A DNA stretch of 64,000 nt, taken from positions 498,582 to 562,581 of the forward strand of contig NZ_JACHJK010000001.1 in the NCBI RefSeq assembly GCF_014203595.1. Reading direction: 5' to 3'. The notes beneath the pieces are model-generated. The model was not told where the DNA came from, ran no database searches, and saw only the letters and a list, made by a program, of their open reading frames with translations. The DNA comes from Streptomyces echinatus. Lineage in GTDB: Bacteria > Actinomycetota > Actinomycetes > Streptomycetales > Streptomycetaceae. The position numbers and the translations under genes are program-made. Below are positions 63,247-64,000 of the stretch, one piece after another (position 1 is the first letter of the stretch; every line of letters begins with the position of its first letter).

Positions 63247-64000
63247 ATGACATCAGCACAGGTCGACGCCTATCTCCGCCGACTCGGCAGTGCCCGCCCG
63301 GAGCAGCCCACCAGCGAGGCGCTGCGCGAGCTGCACCTGCGCCATCTGCTCACCGTCCCCTTCGAGAACCTGTCCATCCACCTCGGCGAGGAGATCACGC
63401 TGGAGGAGAAGCGGCTGCTGGACAAGGTGACCGCGGACCGGCGCGGCGGCTTCTGCTACGAACTGAACGGCGCCTTCGGGACGTTGCTGGCCGCACTCGG
63501 TTACGAGGTGGAACTGCTCGCGGGACGTGTCTACGACGACGAGGGGCGGCCCGGGATCCCCTACGACCATCTCGCGCTGCGGGTACGGACGGCGGACGGG
63601 GACACCTGGCTCGCCGATGTCGGGTTCGGGGCGCACAGCCACTACCCGCTGGCCTACGCGGAACGCGGGGCGCAGGACGACCCCGGCGGCACGTTCCGGG
63701 TGGTGGAGGCCGGGCCGGACCCGGCCGGGGTGCACGGCGGTGACGCGCCGGGCGCCGGGGATCTGGACGTCGTGCGGGACGGCACGCCGCAGTACCGGCT
63801 GGAGACACGGACCCGGGTGCTCGGGGACTTCGTGGCCGGCGCGTGGTGGCACAGCACTTCGCCGCTGTCGCACTTCACCCGGTCGCTGGTGTGCTCCCGG
63901 GTCACCGACGACGGCGGGCGGATCACGCTCAGCGGGCGGAAGCTGAAGACGACCGCCCCGGACGGCACGCGCGAGAAGCGGGAGCTGGAGACGGACGAGG
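63247..64000 (+). CDS. nat: Arylamine N-acetyltransferase, 3' end cut by the window
   Basis: The ATG at 63247 begins 251 visible codons with no stop before the window edge; the family is about 260-290 aa, so only a little is missing. The catalytic triad is C70 (RGGFCYELN), H108 (PYDHLALRV) and D124 (WLADVGFGA). PFENLSIHLG near the N-terminus is also diagnostic. NATs transfer acetyl from acetyl-CoA to arylamines and hydrazines. The gene stands alone after the minisatellite. A Ser/Gly-rich insertion around residue 165 (GVHGGDAPGAGD) is longer than I recall for most relatives. Confidence 0.93.
   Translation, partial: MTSAQVDAYLRRLGSARPEQPTSEALRELHLRHLLTVPFENLSIHLGEEITLEEKRLLDKVTADRRGGFCYELNGAFGTLLAALGYEVELLAGRVYDDEGRPGIPYDHLALRVRTADGDTWLADVGFGAHSHYPLAYAERGAQDDPGGTFRVVEAGPDPAGVHGGDAPGAGDLDVVRDGTPQYRLETRTRVLGDFVAGAWWHSTSPLSHFTRSLVCSRVTDDGGRITLSGRKLKTTAPDGTREKRELETDE

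Noticed and set aside
62939..63248. Possible small basic protein made of KRSERDRRRP repeats
   Set aside because: It is only a translation of the 30-bp minisatellite; other frames and the opposite strand are equally open and no ribosome site is present.

Overview
The window is a 64 kb chromosomal segment of a Streptomyces-type actinomycete. Evidence: very high GC with G/C-biased third codon positions, many GTG starts, -10-like hexamers 6-8 nt before start codons (leaderless signatures), hairpin terminators mostly without T-tracts, and the gene set rodA, CYTH/CHAD, RNase E/G, rplU-rpmA-obgE, proB, proA, SCO2584/SCO2583-like spore-wall genes, nadD, LCP protein, rsfS, leuS, comEA-comEC. All functional calls come from reading the translations; no search was run.

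Layout. 1-4830 is core: 3' part of rodA, a CYTH-CHAD protein and a TIGR03960 radical SAM protein. 4831-18954 is accessory. It holds an IS transposase scrap with a stop in a conserved position, a DUF4291 gene, a DUF6230/DUF6114 pair, a scar joining a VOC gene tail to a twice-frameshifted FAD oxidase, a vanadium haloperoxidase-like secreted protein and an MDR reductase. These are followed by a signalling/transport block (APC permease, membrane PP2C phosphatase, DUF1963-like scrap, and an 879-aa fusion of APC permease, PP2C phosphatase and HATPase kinase) and then a GT2 glycosyltransferase. 18955-28754 returns to core: two membrane proteins, TIGR03936, a repeat-rich RNase E/G, rplU, rpmA and obgE. 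TIGR03936 normally pairs with TIGR03960, so the accessory block appears to split a conserved pair.

28755-35376 holds a Tat-exported PhoD-like phosphatase broken by one frameshift, then a CDP-ribitol synthase and a CDP-glycerol/ribitol-type polymer transferase behind a long leader with PHO-box-like direct repeats. 35549-46106 holds proB, a 140-aa conserved protein, proA, the SCO2584-like and SCO2583-like membrane proteins, an M48 protease, two 54-aa single-span proteins, nadD, a divergent LCP protein, rsfS and a histidine phosphatase. Together 31566-44867 looks like a cell-wall or spore-wall anionic polymer neighbourhood interleaved with proline and NAD genes.

46227-50770 is bounded by two identical tRNA-Ala(GGC) genes. 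Between them lie a regulator and MFS exporter with overlapping palindromes in the shared promoter, two small zinc-binding proteins and a GT87 mannosyltransferase. 50889-53779 encodes a NuoF/ferredoxin-like flavoprotein coupled to a membrane cytochrome b. leuS follows behind a leader with a 12-residue Leu-rich peptide and an intrinsic terminator (attenuator). The window closes with DegV, comEA-comEC, a 30-bp minisatellite and the 5' part of an arylamine N-acetyltransferase gene.

The most unusual item is the permease-phosphatase-kinase fusion at 14761-17400, which reads as a nutrient-sensing transporter wired to a partner-switching output. Next are the leuS attenuator, the LCP protein lacking active-site residues, and the cytochrome b/NuoF-like pair.
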